Shown: positions 6,396 to 14,506 of the stretch, piece after piece
Layout of the letters: each line of letters opens with the position of its first letter
Position numbering within the stretch: the stretch's first letter is position 1
DNA from: a virus
Length of the DNA stretch: 64,000 nucleotides
Strand: one strand, 5' to 3'
Virus record (IMG/VR): IMGVR_UViG_3300030117_007612
Span: 1-64,000 of that record
Made by a program: the position numbers and the translations under genes
Notes under the pieces: model-generated
Told to the model about the DNA's origin: nothing
Database searches by the model: none
The model's input: only the letters and a program-made list of their open reading frames with translations

Positions 6396-6801
6396 AATAT
6401 TCAAAAATGGTCGTCGCGCTAAGCAACCTATATGCAAAATAAGAGCTATTAATGCGATAGAAGCAGAAAAAAATTTTTTAAACGAAATTTTGCCGAAATT
6501 ATCGGAGAGTTTTGCCAACTACAAGTGGGTCTTTATTCATGAAAACGTAAAACCACGACGTATAACAAAAAAGGATATTGCATCGTTTGCGCGCAATAGA
6601 GAAAAGAGAAAAAAAATTTTCGTTGACATTTTTTCGGGAGTGGAAGATGGTCAAGTTTTACTCCGCAACAATTCTGGATCAAGCTGGGAGTGGGCCGTGT
6701 GCCAACCTACGACTCTAGAGAAACTTAAAAGCTTGTCGCCACAATTTAAAGAAAAACACGATGCGTTTAAATGGTTAGATAATTATTTATATAATGAATG
6801 A
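6364..6801 (+). CDS. hypothetical protein
   Basis: 145 aa from the ATG at 6364, chosen because AAAGGAGA lies about ten bases upstream; the frame opens earlier at 6331. Begins 'MPKQHNWNAYKIFKNGRRAK', a beta-hairpin then helix arrangement. Central basic helix around 'RRITKKDIASFARNREKRKK'. No recognised motif. Confidence 0.5.
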   Translation: MPKQHNWNAYKIFKNGRRAKQPICKIRAINAIEAEKNFLNEILPKLSESFANYKWVFIHENVKPRRITKKDIASFARNREKRKKIFVDIFSGVEDGQVLLRNNSGSSWEWAVCQPTTLEKLKSLSPQFKEKHDAFKWLDNYLYNE

Positions 6802-6823
6802 CTAATTAATTTGAGGATATTTT

Positions 6824-7978
6824 ATGGGTATTGTAAAGGTTGACGGAATTGAATGGGATAGTGTTGTAAAAGTAAGCGGAGTGGCCAAGGCGTCTATTGT
6901 GAAATTTGGAGGCGTTGAAGGTGGGCCGGCCGCAGCGACTCGCTGGGTGACCGTTCATGCTGATACAATTGTTGCTCACGCAGGGGCTAGCGCCAGAAAT
7001 CCATGGACATCATACGATTCCATTACCGGAAGTAAACCCGGCAGTTCCGTCGATCAAATATTTGTTGCATACGGAAAAGATGGAGACGGCAACGGTAGAT
7101 GGGTTCAAAGCCACGCCGCAGACAACGCTGAGCTTTCTTGGACAGACGATCCAACTGCCGGCGCTGACCCCGGATGGAACCCTTTAACTCAGATATCCGG
7201 CGCGAACGAATCTGCCGGCCCCGAGGTTACGATACCAAATCGTCAATTTGCCATTCAGTGGGGCGCAGACTATTGGGTTGCCGTCGGTACAATGAGGTCT
7301 GGAAAGCAGTCTGTTATGAGATCTCAAGATGGCAACAACTGGTTTACATCCAGTCTAGCCGGCCTCGTTACTGACGGCTCAATAAACACTCAATCTTGCT
7401 ATGGATTGGCAAGTGATGGCGCCGGAACTTGGTGGTTCGCTCAACAGAATAGAATTTTCAAAAGTACAAATCATGGTGAAACATGGTCATTAAATCACAC
7501 ATTAGTAGATGATGCCAACAACGACCCGGGCGATATTCGCGCTTTAACTTTTACAAACAATACTCTTGTGTGTTATATCAAAGGCGGGAACGGCGCGATA
7601 TATGCCGCGGCCGCAGCTGATACAACTGATTGGGCATCCGCTTCATGGAATGGCGCCGGCAACGTCAACAATCAAATGAGAGTGTGCAGCGCCAACGGCA
7701 GAGTGTTTATGGCATATAGCGGAAAATATTGGGCTGCTGATGTTGATGGCAAGAGCATCACTATTGTGCATGACAATCAAACCATAACGACCGGCAGCCA
7801 TGGTACTGCTAATGCTTGCGCGACAGATGGTACTACGTTTGTTATTGCCTGTGATACAGGCGACATCATCGTAAACGAAAATAACCTTGCCACCGACGGG
7901 TGGTACATCGAAGCCGAGAACGTTGGTTCGAAAAATATTGAACATATTGCACATGATGTGTACCTGCCAATTGGATAG
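6824..7978 (+). CDS. beta-propeller / Asp-box-like virion or adhesin protein
   Basis: 384 aa. After a short repeated N-terminus ('VDGIEWDSVVKVSGVAKASIVKFGGV') the protein is built of repeats rich in Gly, Trp, Asn and Asp. Asp-box-like turns 'SQDGNNW' and 'STNHGETW' are typical of BNR/sialidase-type propellers, but no catalytic set is visible. The type is common among marine phage structural or tail-fibre-associated proteins. Preceded by TTGAGGATATTTT as a weak ribosome-binding site. Role in host-surface binding is inferred. Confidence 0.6.
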   Translation: MGIVKVDGIEWDSVVKVSGVAKASIVKFGGVEGGPAAATRWVTVHADTIVAHAGASARNPWTSYDSITGSKPGSSVDQIFVAYGKDGDGNGRWVQSHAADNAELSWTDDPTAGADPGWNPLTQISGANESAGPEVTIPNRQFAIQWGADYWVAVGTMRSGKQSVMRSQDGNNWFTSSLAGLVTDGSINTQSCYGLASDGAGTWWFAQQNRIFKSTNHGETWSLNHTLVDDANNDPGDIRALTFTNNTLVCYIKGGNGAIYAAAAADTTDWASASWNGAGNVNNQMRVCSANGRVFMAYSGKYWAADVDGKSITIVHDNQTITTGSHGTANACATDGTTFVIACDTGDIIVNENNLATDGWYIEAENVGSKNIEHIAHDVYLPIG

Positions 7979-7980
7979 AT

Positions 7981-8211
7981 GTGGTAACCAATAGCAATGT
8001 ATGTCGTGGCGATATTGTTTTCCAAGCATGGAGCGGAAGACTTGGAATTATTTTGGAATCAAGCGCTAAAATAGACGGAGACGACACCCCGCAGCAGCAA
8101 TTTGACTGGCATGCCAAAGTTGTGTGGTTTTCCAATAAGATAAATAATGGACACCCACTTGGTCAAGAATATGCACTATTGAATTCGCTTAATTTGATTT
8201 CTAGGGCATAA
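7981..8211 (+). CDS. GDLV-family-related small protein
   Basis: 76 aa from a GTG three bases after the preceding stop. 'VCRGDIVFQAW', 'RLGIILESS' and 'AKVVWFSN' match the family strand order. A hairpin with a T-run follows it (8225-8250). Confidence 0.55.
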   Translation: MVTNSNVCRGDIVFQAWSGRLGIILESSAKIDGDDTPQQQFDWHAKVVWFSNKINNGHPLGQEYALLNSLNLISRA

Positions 8212-8224
8212 AACATGTTGAGCG

Positions 8225-8250
8225 ACCTATAATACTATAGGTGCGTTTTT
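8225..8250 (+). terminator. probable intrinsic terminator
   Basis: ACCTATA (8225-8231), loop ATAC, TATAGGT (8236-8242), then GCGTTTTT. The stem is A+T rich and only seven base pairs, so termination may be partial. Confidence 0.5.
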
Positions 8251-8252
8251 AA

Positions 8253-8429
8253 ATGTCAAAATTGCGAAAATTTTTAAAATACACATTTGCTGTTGCCTTT
8301 ATGACCAATGTGTGTGTCTTTTGTATCGGTTTAGCATTAGGTCAGCTTGAGATTCTTGTCATGCCGGCATTGTGCATGCCCCTGTGTTTGTGGGGTGTGG
8401 AATTACACAGCGAAAAAGAACAACTATAA
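8253..8429 (+). CDS. small two-helix membrane protein
   Basis: 58 aa, ATG at 8253. Basic N-terminus (SKLRKFLKY), hydrophobic helix about 11-29 and a second about 33-48, then a charged C-terminus. The size and topology would suit a small class II holin, but nothing else supports that. No lysis genes are adjacent except possibly the protease at 8633. Confidence 0.45.
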   Translation: MSKLRKFLKYTFAVAFMTNVCVFCIGLALGQLEILVMPALCMPLCLWGVELHSEKEQL

Positions 8430-8451
8430 GATATGACAACTATTTACATCT

Positions 8452-8655
8452 ATGGAACAATTTTCGGTAACAGATGTTGAATTGTCTATTTTAGAAAAAC
8501 TATATGATTCATGGGCCGTGTCTCATAAATCAGACAACAAGCACGACTCCTTAAAAGCTAGGGAGATATCGTATATTATATGTTCTATGTTGCCAAGATT
8601 AATAAATGAAATTAGATCTCATAAAAAACAAAATGTTAACAAAAATAATCAATAA
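8452..8655 (+). CDS. hypothetical helical protein
   Basis: 67 aa, all-helical by composition, ending in a basic Asn-rich tail. Overlaps the next gene by 23 bases. No recognised family. Confidence 0.45.
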   Translation: MEQFSVTDVELSILEKLYDSWAVSHKSDNKHDSLKAREISYIICSMLPRLINEIRSHKKQNVNKNNQ

Positions 8656-9220
8656 ACTTTATATACTTCTTTTTATAGTGTCTTGTACAACACTGGCTGC
8701 TGCTGCGGAATATAAAATCAATAAAGTGTTACAATCAGCCGTAAAGATTGATGTGCATAAAAAGGGTCCCGCTAAAAATGGCCACTGGACAGTTGCGCCA
8801 AATATTTATGTATGCGTACATGCCCCTGTTTCTCAACATCGCCTTGAACGAGCGTTAGATTTCTGGAAAAAGCTTGGGTATTCATTTGGTGACGTTTATT
8901 ATAATGATGAATCGTTTGGGTGTGTTAATGAAAGATTGGGTTATGGTGGAATTACAATTGATTTGATAGGTCAAAAATTCAAAGAACCCAATATTGGAAT
9001 GACGTGGAATTGGAAAGACAACAAAACCAACGAAATCGTTAAATCAAGAATTGAAATGAAAAATAGCTGGGGTAGATCTCCTCGGGTGCTTGAACATGAA
9101 ATTGGTCACGCACTGGGGTGGCTTGATTTTAAAAAACGCAACCATATAATGAATCATAGCTGGATTGATGGCGGCATTGACACCCATGGACTGAGGCATA
9201 CCGATGAATGCGCTGAATGA
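8633..9220 (+). CDS. exported metzincin-type zinc metalloprotease
   Basis: 195 aa from the ATG at 8633 (an upstream ATG at 8606 is in frame). Residues 1-24 form a signal sequence, with a hydrophobic core ending in IVSC followed by an Ala-rich AAAA stretch. The C-terminal part has the long zinc motif H-E-I-G-H-A-L-G-W-x-D and, about ten residues later, a Met-turn-like 'HIMNHSW', which together define metzincins. Targets could be envelope proteins of the host or the phage's own virion proteins. Not a canonical lysin family. Confidence 0.75.
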   Translation: MLTKIINKLYILLFIVSCTTLAAAAEYKINKVLQSAVKIDVHKKGPAKNGHWTVAPNIYVCVHAPVSQHRLERALDFWKKLGYSFGDVYYNDESFGCVNERLGYGGITIDLIGQKFKEPNIGMTWNWKDNKTNEIVKSRIEMKNSWGRSPRVLEHEIGHALGWLDFKKRNHIMNHSWIDGGIDTHGLRHTDECAE

Positions 9221-10424
9221 AAACATATCACCCAACGAGGCCAAATGTTTAAGCTTGCTAAGTTTTGAATTTTTAAATTATATGAGATTAATGACTACTG
9301 AAAAGGGAAAATATTTTCATAGCGTTGAAAATGAGTTATTAGCATTAGTGCGAGATGAGGCGCCCAATGTCGACGCAGAGTATTCCAAATTTGAAAAATT
9401 ATCTCAAAAAAAAGAATTTTTAAAAGAATTGCTGTTGGAATATCTTGTGGGAGCTTTTGTTGATAATTATAAGAAGAGAAATAGAACAATTGACGACTTT
9501 ATAGCGGATCATGAAAAATCAGCAAAAAAATACTCTGAGGGCACTCCCGACGTGGCTAAGAAAATTAAAAAATGTTTAGAAAATCCAAAACAATTTGAAC
9601 CATCATTTCATTACGATGTTGAATCAGCTAGCACAAGTGTACGATCGCCCCCTCCCCCTGTTGACACGACAGCAGCACTTCAGGAAAAAAGAAAATTAAC
9701 AAAAAAACCAAGTTCAGAGACATCGCTTAGAGACTGGTTTGGAAGAAAGGGCGCCCCGGGCAAAAAAGGTGGCTGGGTAGACTGTAATACATGTCGCAAG
9801 GGAAAATGTAAACCTTGCGGCAGATCGAAGGGAGAAAAAAGATCTAAATATCCCAAATGTCGACCAACGCCGGCTGCATGCAAGGGATTTAAAAAACCAA
9901 AAAAAGCAAAAAAAGAGGAATTATCAATGGACCTTGATCAGATAATAATGCAGGAGCTTTCTTCTGTTATTGACGAGAAGAAGAAAAAGAAAAAGAAAGG
10001 CAAAAAGGATGCTTGCTATCATAAAGTAAAGGCGCGCTATAAAGTGTGGCCGAGTGCATATGCCTCCGGTGCTTTAAGCAAATGCCGCAAAGTTGGTGCT
10101 AAAAATTGGGGTAACTCTAAAAAAGAGTCTCTGCAGATCATGATCGAAGATGAGTTATCTCAGGTCTTAAGCGAAAAGAAAAAGAAGCCATGCAAGCCAT
10201 CCAAGGGTAAGCGTTTTGCCAAGCGCGTTAATGGCAAATGTCGCTCATTTGGGCAGGCAGGAAAGGCAAAAAGTGGTGGTGATCGAATTCGGCCGGGCAC
10301 AAAGAAGGGTGACGCGTACTGTGCGCGTTCAGCAAAGATTAAAAAATGTAAAAATCCGCCATGTGCTAATGATTTATCGCGCAAAAAATGGAAATGCCGC
10401 GGATCTAAATCGATGAAGGAGTAA
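9204..10424 (+). CDS. Lys/Cys-rich DUF5872-like protein with duplicated cleavage-like motifs
   Basis: 406 aa. The N-terminal 150 residues are helical. Around 175-230 a Cys-rich, very basic block carries 'SLRDWFGRKGAPGKKGGWVDC' and several C-x2-C pairs. Around 270-300 'YKVWPSAYASGALSKCRK' resembles DUF5872 domains known from phages and large algal viruses. Before that block ('QELSSVIDEKKKK', about 258) and after it ('EDELSQVLSEKKKK', about 322) an acidic helix ends in [I/L]-x-E followed by a Lys run. Cleavage there would release very basic fragments, which hints at a head-internal DNA-associated protein. Confidence 0.65.
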   Translation: MNALNENISPNEAKCLSLLSFEFLNYMRLMTTEKGKYFHSVENELLALVRDEAPNVDAEYSKFEKLSQKKEFLKELLLEYLVGAFVDNYKKRNRTIDDFIADHEKSAKKYSEGTPDVAKKIKKCLENPKQFEPSFHYDVESASTSVRSPPPPVDTTAALQEKRKLTKKPSSETSLRDWFGRKGAPGKKGGWVDCNTCRKGKCKPCGRSKGEKRSKYPKCRPTPAACKGFKKPKKAKKEELSMDLDQIIMQELSSVIDEKKKKKKKGKKDACYHKVKARYKVWPSAYASGALSKCRKVGAKNWGNSKKESLQIMIEDELSQVLSEKKKKPCKPSKGKRFAKRVNGKCRSFGQAGKAKSGGDRIRPGTKKGDAYCARSAKIKKCKNPPCANDLSRKKWKCRGSKSMKE

Positions 10425-10426
10425 AA

Positions 10427-12811
10427 ATGCGCTCAGATGAACAAATTCTATATGAAACGAGGGATTTTCTTCAAAAAATTGAAGAAAATTTGACAAAAAA
10501 TCATAAAAAGCCTGAAAAAGTGCTCCGAGAAGTCACCGAAGACGAAATGCGAGTGCTTGAAGACGTGTTGGATGACTTAAATCCAGCAAATTTGCCTCTA
10601 AATGACCTTTTTAGCGGCAAAATGCGTGTTGTTATACCATTTCCGACCATAGATACTGGTTCAGAGCTTGGAAAGTTCTCAGAATTCTTCAGATCTCAAG
10701 AATATGACGTAGACTGGGAGAAAGGTATGGTGTATGCCGAGCGTGATCTGCGCACATCCGACGAATTTCTTGATACTTTGATGGGCGGACCTCAACCAAA
10801 GAAGAAAATTAAGAAGATTCAGATGAAAATCGGCAAACTTTTCTCTAAATTAGCTGATTTAAGCAGAAGAAAAGACGCATTGTACCAAAAAGTCTATGAT
10901 TACTTATCTGATAAATATATCGGGCCAGATGGCAAAAAAGTTAACACACCACGAAGAGTTACCGGAAAAATGCTGAAAGCAGCACTCGATGAGAAAGAAT
11001 ATGAGAATTTTCAGAGAATTAACACTCAAATTTACTTATATGTCGTAAATCCGGGTGTTGCAGGCCCAGCAGGCTATGATTTAACCGATTTAGCGACTGA
11101 ATACGGTGAATATTGGAAAAAGAACGCTGGATTCATCAAAAAAGAGATTAATAGAATTGATAATGACAAATATTCTATTATTATTACTCGACATCCGATA
11201 GATGTGCTCAGAATGAGTGATTTTGAGACTATTTTCTCTTGTCACTCTCCAGCTAGTCGCCAAAGTGCTTATCAATCGTTCTATAAGTGCGCTGTAGCCG
11301 AAGCTCAGGGACACGGAGCGGTAGCATACGTGGTAAAGACAGAAGACCTTCTGAGCACCACCAACACGGGGAATATTGATAGTGCAGAGCAAGAAATTCA
11401 AGAGGGCGAGATATTTTATGACGATAAGCGCCCATTTGCTGGGGATATTGACCCAATTTCTCGCACACGTATACGTCATGTTAGATATTACCGAGGAATA
11501 AGCCCTCCGAAGCGTTGGGATGACGGACAAGACGTTGGAATGCCTGAAATACGTGTTTACGGCATGGATATTCCCGGTTTAGCTAATAAAGTTGGAGATT
11601 GGGCCAGATCAAATCAAGAAGAAGTCATTGCCAACATGCCAAAAGAGGACGGTAAGCTTGATTTAAGTAGATTTATACAATTTGGTGGTTCTTACGAAGA
11701 TCATGGTGGAGGACCGAGTGTTCGAGCAATGCTTATGTCCAAATTTTTAAAAATTCCAACTTCAGATATGGTCGGCGCAATGAAACAAAATACAGAAACT
11801 GAAGATAACTTGGATGCTAATTTGGTTGGTGATATTATCGCACAATACGAAGGAGAGTGTGAACAAATAATGAATGAGTTCAACAACAAGATGGCTCAAA
11901 CATACTCTGATTATGAAGTTCAAGATGATGGCGGTGAGGGTGCTTATATTGCTCCTTTCGCAGCATTTATTGCAAAGTGGCCGGTTGATGAATGGAAAAG
12001 GCTTCCCGGCAACCAAGAAGAAGTTGTGTGGAACTCTGTTGACGAAATAATTGCCATATATGGTGATATATTTGTTGATTCTAACAACTATACTCCCATT
12101 ATTCGTCGAATTCGTGAAGAAATACACTTAACTATGAAGATTAACTTTGAACACCCTGACATTCATGGCAGTAGCTATCTTGTTATGCCAGAAGAATACC
12201 GAGAGGCACTTGAAAACATTAATGCCATAATTGATGATAGAAGAGATCAGTTTGAAGCTGTCCTCACAGAGTACTTCAAGCGTGAAGGTCAGATGGAAGG
12301 TGGTAAATATATGAATCTTGCCATGGCAATCGAAGATGGAGATTTCACTTCATATGAATGGGATCTCGAAACTGATGGGGATTACTCCGAATCATATGAA
12401 TCCACGGCGCGCTACTCATTCTATTATGATCCAGAGGAATTTGGTCTAGACATTCGTGTATTGGCTCAGATTCTTGATTCTCGCGACTTTAAGATTGAAT
12501 TGAGGAAACAGCTGCTTGAAGAGCCCAGAAAAGAGCAAAACACCGAATATTACCTGCAAATGAACGCTACAACGGTAGAGGTTGGTGGTGAGATTAAATA
12601 TACTTCTATATTCTCGATTAATGCTGACGAGCCTGATATTATGGCTGGATTGTTCCAAGAGCTTGTAGAGGGCGAGATGGACGATGAAGACAACCTTAAC
12701 GTGGTATTCAATAGAGTATTAGCTCAATTTGTAAAATCACGTCAGCCTGCATTTATGCAAACAAACGAAAACCTCGTAAAAACGTGGAAAGGATTTTTAG
12801 AAAAAAAATGA
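10427..12811 (+). CDS. large phage protein of unknown function
   Basis: 794 aa, one of the two longest genes in the window, starting two bases after the preceding stop. No recognisable domain. The first 150 residues are helical with basic patches. A central alpha/beta region holds 'IIITRHPIDVLRMSDFETIFSCHSP', with Cys-His, and 'GAVAYVVKTEDLL'. The C-terminal third is very acidic. Similar large proteins occur in marine T4-like phages. An enzyme is possible because of conserved-looking His and Cys, but I cannot name one. Confidence 0.6.
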   Translation: MRSDEQILYETRDFLQKIEENLTKNHKKPEKVLREVTEDEMRVLEDVLDDLNPANLPLNDLFSGKMRVVIPFPTIDTGSELGKFSEFFRSQEYDVDWEKGMVYAERDLRTSDEFLDTLMGGPQPKKKIKKIQMKIGKLFSKLADLSRRKDALYQKVYDYLSDKYIGPDGKKVNTPRRVTGKMLKAALDEKEYENFQRINTQIYLYVVNPGVAGPAGYDLTDLATEYGEYWKKNAGFIKKEINRIDNDKYSIIITRHPIDVLRMSDFETIFSCHSPASRQSAYQSFYKCAVAEAQGHGAVAYVVKTEDLLSTTNTGNIDSAEQEIQEGEIFYDDKRPFAGDIDPISRTRIRHVRYYRGISPPKRWDDGQDVGMPEIRVYGMDIPGLANKVGDWARSNQEEVIANMPKEDGKLDLSRFIQFGGSYEDHGGGPSVRAMLMSKFLKIPTSDMVGAMKQNTETEDNLDANLVGDIIAQYEGECEQIMNEFNNKMAQTYSDYEVQDDGGEGAYIAPFAAFIAKWPVDEWKRLPGNQEEVVWNSVDEIIAIYGDIFVDSNNYTPIIRRIREEIHLTMKINFEHPDIHGSSYLVMPEEYREALENINAIIDDRRDQFEAVLTEYFKREGQMEGGKYMNLAMAIEDGDFTSYEWDLETDGDYSESYESTARYSFYYDPEEFGLDIRVLAQILDSRDFKIELRKQLLEEPRKEQNTEYYLQMNATTVEVGGEIKYTSIFSINADEPDIMAGLFQELVEGEMDDEDNLNVVFNRVLAQFVKSRQPAFMQTNENLVKTWKGFLEKK

Positions 12812-13056
12812 GTAAATTTTTGAGCGATCCCGAGTATCTTTTTAGTATTATAACAATGCTAGTAAAGAAAAATGGTGGTAAAATAGTCATAACTGAAGAA
12901 GAAATAAAAGATGTATCAAAGGGCGATCTAATTGGCATGTATTACGAGCCAAAAACTGGAAGTATTGTACTTAAAGAAGTCGAACCTCAAGACATGTTAC
13001 AGGCGACAACAATTGTACGAGACAAAAAGAAAGATGATGAGGCATACGAAAATTAA
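12808..13056 (+). CDS. hypothetical small protein
   Basis: 82 aa from the ATGA overlap at 12808. N-terminal helix ('LSDPEYLFSIITMLVKKNGG') then a beta segment 'VSKGDLIGMYYEPKTGSIVLKEV' that faintly resembles the GDLV pattern, and a charged tail. Stops directly against the next ATG (13057). Confidence 0.55.
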   Translation: MSKFLSDPEYLFSIITMLVKKNGGKIVITEEEIKDVSKGDLIGMYYEPKTGSIVLKEVEPQDMLQATTIVRDKKKDDEAYEN

Positions 13057-13488
13057 ATGGAACATATTTCTACACACATCTGCAAAGGTCAGAACATTGG
13101 TGTGCACGGGAATCTTTTCGGGGGAATAATGCTGTCGTGGCTTGATGAAGCCGGCGGCGCATTTGCCGGCCAATGTTGTGATACCCCTCGCATGGTAACC
13201 CTTAAGCTGTCGGAAACAGTTTTTAAAAAGCCTGTTAGGCCCGGGCATCTTATAAAAATATATGGCAAAGTTGTGAAGATGGGGAATACCACGGTTACGA
13301 TTAAGCTCGAAGCTAGGAGACACAGCGTATACAACGGCACTCAAAAATCTGTATGTGAGACTGAAATTACATATGTGCGTGTTGATGGGGACGGAGATGC
13401 TATACCACTAAGCAACAAAGTAAAAGAAAAGTTCAAAAACGATGGTAAAAAAGAAGACGACCTTTATGAGGTGTATGGTGGCGATTGA
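13057..13488 (+). CDS. hotdog-fold acyl-CoA thioesterase
   Basis: 143 aa, the usual length for single-domain hotdog thioesterases. 'GNLFGGIMLSWLDEAGGAFAG' (about 22-42) matches the central hotdog helix, with the catalytic-type Asp in 'WLDEAG'. The beta strands 'VTLKLSETVFKKPVRPGHLIKIYGKVVKMGNTTVTIKLEA' follow the YciA/acyl-CoA hydrolase pattern. Expected activity is hydrolysis of acyl-CoA. In a phage it could alter host lipid metabolism. Coupled to the small membrane gene at 13475. Confidence 0.8.
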   Translation: MEHISTHICKGQNIGVHGNLFGGIMLSWLDEAGGAFAGQCCDTPRMVTLKLSETVFKKPVRPGHLIKIYGKVVKMGNTTVTIKLEARRHSVYNGTQKSVCETEITYVRVDGDGDAIPLSNKVKEKFKNDGKKEDDLYEVYGGD

Positions 13489-13612
13489 TCTATTTATAAT
13501 ATGGTTTGCTTGTGCTAGTGTGATTGCATTTACAACCAGCAATAAGCAAAATAAAGCTAAAAAAGCTTGTGAAGTTGAAAATTGTGAAGAAACAGAGGAG
13601 AATGCGGAATGA
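13475..13612 (+). CDS. small single-span membrane protein, 45 aa
   Basis: Starts 14 bases inside the end of the thioesterase and ends in an ATGA overlap with 13609. One transmembrane helix (about residues 3-20), then a Lys-rich stretch and an acidic Cys-containing tail. An inner-membrane spanin-like role is conceivable next to an exported partner at 13609, but the soluble part is short. Confidence 0.45.
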   Translation: MVAIDLFIIWFACASVIAFTTSNKQNKAKKACEVENCEETEENAE

Positions 13613-13854
13613 AATATTTATTATTATTTTTACTTTCTGGGGTCGTGCATGCCAATGAACCAAAAGAAGAACCCCGTGTGGTTTACAAACAAAAAACTGA
13701 GATTGACTTTGAGGGCGTTGAGGTTTCTGGCGAATTAGTCAGGCCGCAAGGTTCGCTTGTTTTAGAGCGAAAGCGCGCACAATTTAATTCAATGATTAAG
13801 TTGCGTACTGATTTCGATGATTTGATGGAAGATTCTGTCGAGGAAATAAAATGA
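13609..13854 (+). CDS. exported small protein resembling deltaproteobacterial envelope proteins
   Basis: 81 aa. Signal peptide about 1-15 (MKYLLLFLLSGVVHA). The mature part has 'KQKTEIDFEGVEVSGELVRPQGSLVLERKRAQFNSMIKLR', cut here as 'TEIDFEGVEVSGEL' and 'RPQGSLVLERKRAQFNSMI'. I associate this pattern with envelope or gliding-motility-associated proteins of Myxococcota and Bdellovibrionota. That link is from memory and uncertain. Translationally coupled on both sides. Confidence 0.55.
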   Translation: MKYLLLFLLSGVVHANEPKEEPRVVYKQKTEIDFEGVEVSGELVRPQGSLVLERKRAQFNSMIKLRTDFDDLMEDSVEEIK

Positions 13855-14003
13855 GCACACCAAGAGATTTAATAAAAAGCACATGGGCAAGGTATAAAGA
13901 ATATATGTTACTAAATGGTCGCTTAGAAGACTATGTGTTATTTACAATTGCAAAACTTCTATCTTTTAGTGCAGGAATAGGAATAGGATATTATTATTTA
14001 TGA
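13851..14003 (+). CDS. small membrane protein, 50 aa
   Basis: ATG overlaps the preceding stop and its TGA overlaps the start of the first leader-bearing gene (14000). Soluble basic N-terminus, then a hydrophobic helix about 28-49. No family recognised. Confidence 0.5.
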   Translation: MSTPRDLIKSTWARYKEYMLLNGRLEDYVLFTIAKLLSFSAGIGIGYYYL

Positions 14004-14506
14004 AACTTATAATGGAAAATTGGAACAATTATTTGCAAGAAGAAGAAAGTTTGAATGAAGGAATTGGACAAAAATTTGCCATGGCTGCGGCATTGATTGC
14101 ATCGATGGTCGGTGGTTCACCCGACGCTAATGCCGCAATACAAGTTAGCCAAGATACAATTGAAGATGCCGGCAAAGTGCCGATCGCCAACGCGGCTGGT
14201 CTTCTAACAGACACTACAGCTAGAGTTATCTACGGTGGATTATTGGCCTTAGACCCGGTAGAATTTCCGGGAGCTAAACAGGCAGCAGATATATTTGCGA
14301 AAGCTCACAAATCTAAAGATATTCAACAATTTGAAAATATGCCGCCATTGGCACAAAAAGCTTTACAAATAATAGTAACTCAAATGCATACCGCTGCAGC
14401 GTCGGGTGATCCTGAAAAAGTTAAACAAACAATAGACACATATAGAGGCTTTGAGGCATCGGCGCCGAAAGGAATGAAATTAAAGAAAAAGTTTAGAGAC
14501 AAATGA
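14000..14506 (+). CDS. leader-bearing probable internal virion protein with export-like segment
   Basis: 168 aa. Residues 1-14 are the shared leader (MKLIMENWNNYLQE) with L-x-E at 12-14 and a second L-x-E at 18-20. Immediately after, residues 24-46 form a hydrophobic, Ala-rich run ending 'PDANAA', which looks like a Sec signal peptide. The rest is helical and Ala-rich with a basic C-terminus. No enzyme motif. The arrangement suggests packaging into the head, removal of the leader, and membrane or periplasm insertion after injection; this is inference. ATGA overlap with 14503. Confidence 0.65.
   Translation: MKLIMENWNNYLQEEESLNEGIGQKFAMAAALIASMVGGSPDANAAIQVSQDTIEDAGKVPIANAAGLLTDTTARVIYGGLLALDPVEFPGAKQAADIFAKAHKSKDIQQFENMPPLAQKALQIIVTQMHTAAASGDPEKVKQTIDTYRGFEASAPKGMKLKKKFRDK

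Noticed and set aside
11090-11530. 146-codon minus-strand frame
   Set aside because: Antisense to the 794-aa gene; no motif and no minus-strand promoter or neighbouring minus genes.
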